Part shown: piece by piece, positions 63,188-64,000 of the stretch
Layout of the letters: each line of letters begins with the position of its first letter
How positions within the stretch are numbered: the stretch's first letter is position 1
Source: an uncultured Eubacteriales bacterium
Lineage (GTDB): Bacteria; Bacillota; Clostridia; Oscillospirales; Oscillospiraceae
Length of the DNA: 64,000 nucleotides
Assembly: GCA_900545495.1 (NCBI GenBank)
Contig: UQZJ01000003.1
Location: 62,001 to 126,000 of the forward strand
Direction: 5' to 3'
Translations under genes and position numbers: made by a program
The notes under the pieces: model-generated
The model's input: the letters and a program-made list of their open reading frames with translations, nothing else
Database searches by the model: none
Told to the model about the DNA's origin: nothing

Positions 63188-63777
63188 GACACACCACCCA
63201 GCTCATAGGCGCGGCGCATGACCTCGTCCGTGTTGGCCTGATACTCCTCCGCCGTTCCCTTGCGGCCCGTATAGGTGGGCGCAAAGGGCTTGCCGAAGAT
63301 GATGACCGTCTTGCGGAACAGGCGCTTGGCCGTGCCGATAAACACCGGTACCATCTTCACGCCGGCGCGGATAGCCATCATCCCGGCGCCGCTCTTGGGC
63401 GTCACCTGCCCCGGCTTTTTCACCCGCGTCCCCTCCGGGAAGATCAGCAGGTTCCAGTCGTCCCGCAGGCTGGAGATGGCGGTTTTCACCGCGCCGATAT
63501 CGCTGTTGCCCCGGTCCACCGGGAATACCCCCATGTTCCGCAGGAACCAGCGCACCAGCGGGATGGAGAACAGCTGCTTCTTCGCCATGATCCGCAGGTT
63601 GAAGCTCTGGGGCATGGCCAGCACCAGCAGGATGGGATCCCACGCGCTGGAGTGGTTGGCGCACAGGATCGCCGCCTCGTCCTCCAGATTCTCCGTACCC
63701 CGCAGCTCCACCGGCAGGAAAAACAGCACGATGGGGCGCAGGATGCGCCACGCTCTGGCATAGAACTTGTTCCTCAA
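63178..63777 (-). CDS. plsC: 1-acyl-sn-glycerol-3-phosphate acyltransferase (PlsC)
   Basis: 199 residues from TTG 63777 (GGGGGAG 9 bases upstream), overlapping the cmk stop by 4 bases. H-x4-D motif N-H-S-S-A-W-D at 41-47 and F-P-E-G-T-R near 113. Membrane-associated phospholipid synthesis. cmk-plsC-ispH/rpsA is a common Clostridia order. Confidence 0.93.
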   Translation of the reverse strand: MRNKFYARAWRILRPIVLFFLPVELRGTENLEDEAAILCANHSSAWDPILLVLAMPQSFNLRIMAKKQLFSIPLVRWFLRNMGVFPVDRGNSDIGAVKTAISSLRDDWNLLIFPEGTRVKKPGQVTPKSGAGMMAIRAGVKMVPVFIGTAKRLFRKTVIIFGKPFAPTYTGRKGTAEEYQANTDEVMRRAYELGGVSCL

Positions 63778-64000
63778 TTCGTTACACTCCCCCGTATTAC
63801 GTCCAGCAGCAGTGCAAGGCTGGCGTCAAAATCCATGGAACTGGTGTCCACCATAATGGCGTCGTCCGCCGCCCGCAGGGGCGCCGCGGCGCGGTGTGTG
63901 TCGTTGTAGTCCCGCTCCTCCATCTCCCGCAGCACCTCCTCGTAGGGCTTGGGCGTGCCGCGCTGCCGCAGCTCCAGCTCGCGGCGCTTGGCCCGCACCT
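63774..64000 (-). CDS. cmk: Cytidylate kinase, C-terminal part (5' end beyond the window)
   Basis: The last 74 residues: R-A-K-R-R-E-L-E-L-R-Q-R-G ... Y-E-E-V-L-R-E-M-E-E-R-D-Y-N-D-T-H-R-A-A-A-P-L, which matches the conserved end of CMP/dCMP kinases (R-D-x-x-D-x-x-R-x-x-x-P-L). The P-loop lies outside the window. Confidence 0.9.
   Translation of the reverse strand, partial: VRAKRRELELRQRGTPKPYEEVLREMEERDYNDTHRAAAPLRAADDAIMVDTSSMDFDASLALLLDVIRGSVTN

Overview
The window looks like the chromosome of an anaerobic, spore-forming, butyrate-producing member of the Clostridia, most likely an Oscillospiraceae-type gut bacterium. The evidence is high GC in most genes, a spoIIA operon, YunB, SpoVM and SipL-like spore genes, a one-piece pyruvate:ferredoxin oxidoreductase, a close match to butyryl-CoA:acetate CoA-transferase plus a paralogue, a T-box valS leader, an IspH-S1 fusion, and Firmicutes-type prkC/prpC, cdaA/cdaR, hprK, whiA and remA. 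No rRNA, tRNA, IS element or CRISPR array was seen.

Layout. 1-2.2 kb is the edge of an integrative conjugative element: the start of ArdA, a DUF4406/DUF7768-like protein and ParB, with an attenuator-like leader before parB. The junction with the chromosome lies between 2,087 and 2,294. 2.3-12.5 kb has a DUF4364 gene, a Cys-rich probable spore-surface gene, and a long leftward operon hprK-ROK kinase-murB-rapZ-whiA-C_GCAxxG-dnaE. 12.5-18.5 kb has rpmB, a DUF2500 gene, pcrA, and a divergent rightward operon (39-aa membrane protein, radical SAM DNA-repair candidate, TIGR03915 protein). The pcrA intergenic region carries LexA-like boxes. 18.5-20 kb is sigF-spoIIAB-spoIIAA. 20-28 kb holds T-box valS, a divergent CoA-transferase and nifJ. 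28.3-33.8 kb is murD-yunB-ligA-GH13. 34-36.4 kb is a rightward amino-acid ABC operon whose binding protein appears circularly permuted. 36.4-36.9 kb is RNase P RNA.

36.9-54.8 kb is a large leftward block, cdaA-cdaR-rseC-DUF5685-dnaJ-like, then yloC-remA-gmk-rpoZ-priA-def-fmt-rsmB-rlmN-prpC-prkC-rsgA, then a small membrane protein, spoVM and sipL. It resembles the Bacillus subtilis yloC-to-spoVM order, with coaBC, rpe and thiN missing. 54.8-64 kb has a cysteine-desulfurase-like enzyme with a DUF3343 partner, ispF-ispD, but, a visibly AT-rich metallophosphoesterase gene of foreign appearance, the ispH-rpsA fusion, plsC and the end of cmk.

How the parts fit: pyruvate oxidation by NifJ feeds acetyl-CoA to butyrate formation, with the CoA-transferase as the last step, and both CoA-transferase promoters carry Rex-like (NADH/NAD-sensing) sequences. 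Isoprenoid genes (ispD, ispF, ispH), wall genes (murB, murD) and signalling genes (prkC/prpC, cdaA/cdaR) serve the envelope. SpoIIAA/AB/SigF start forespore transcription, and SpoVM with SipL should anchor the coat basement layer.
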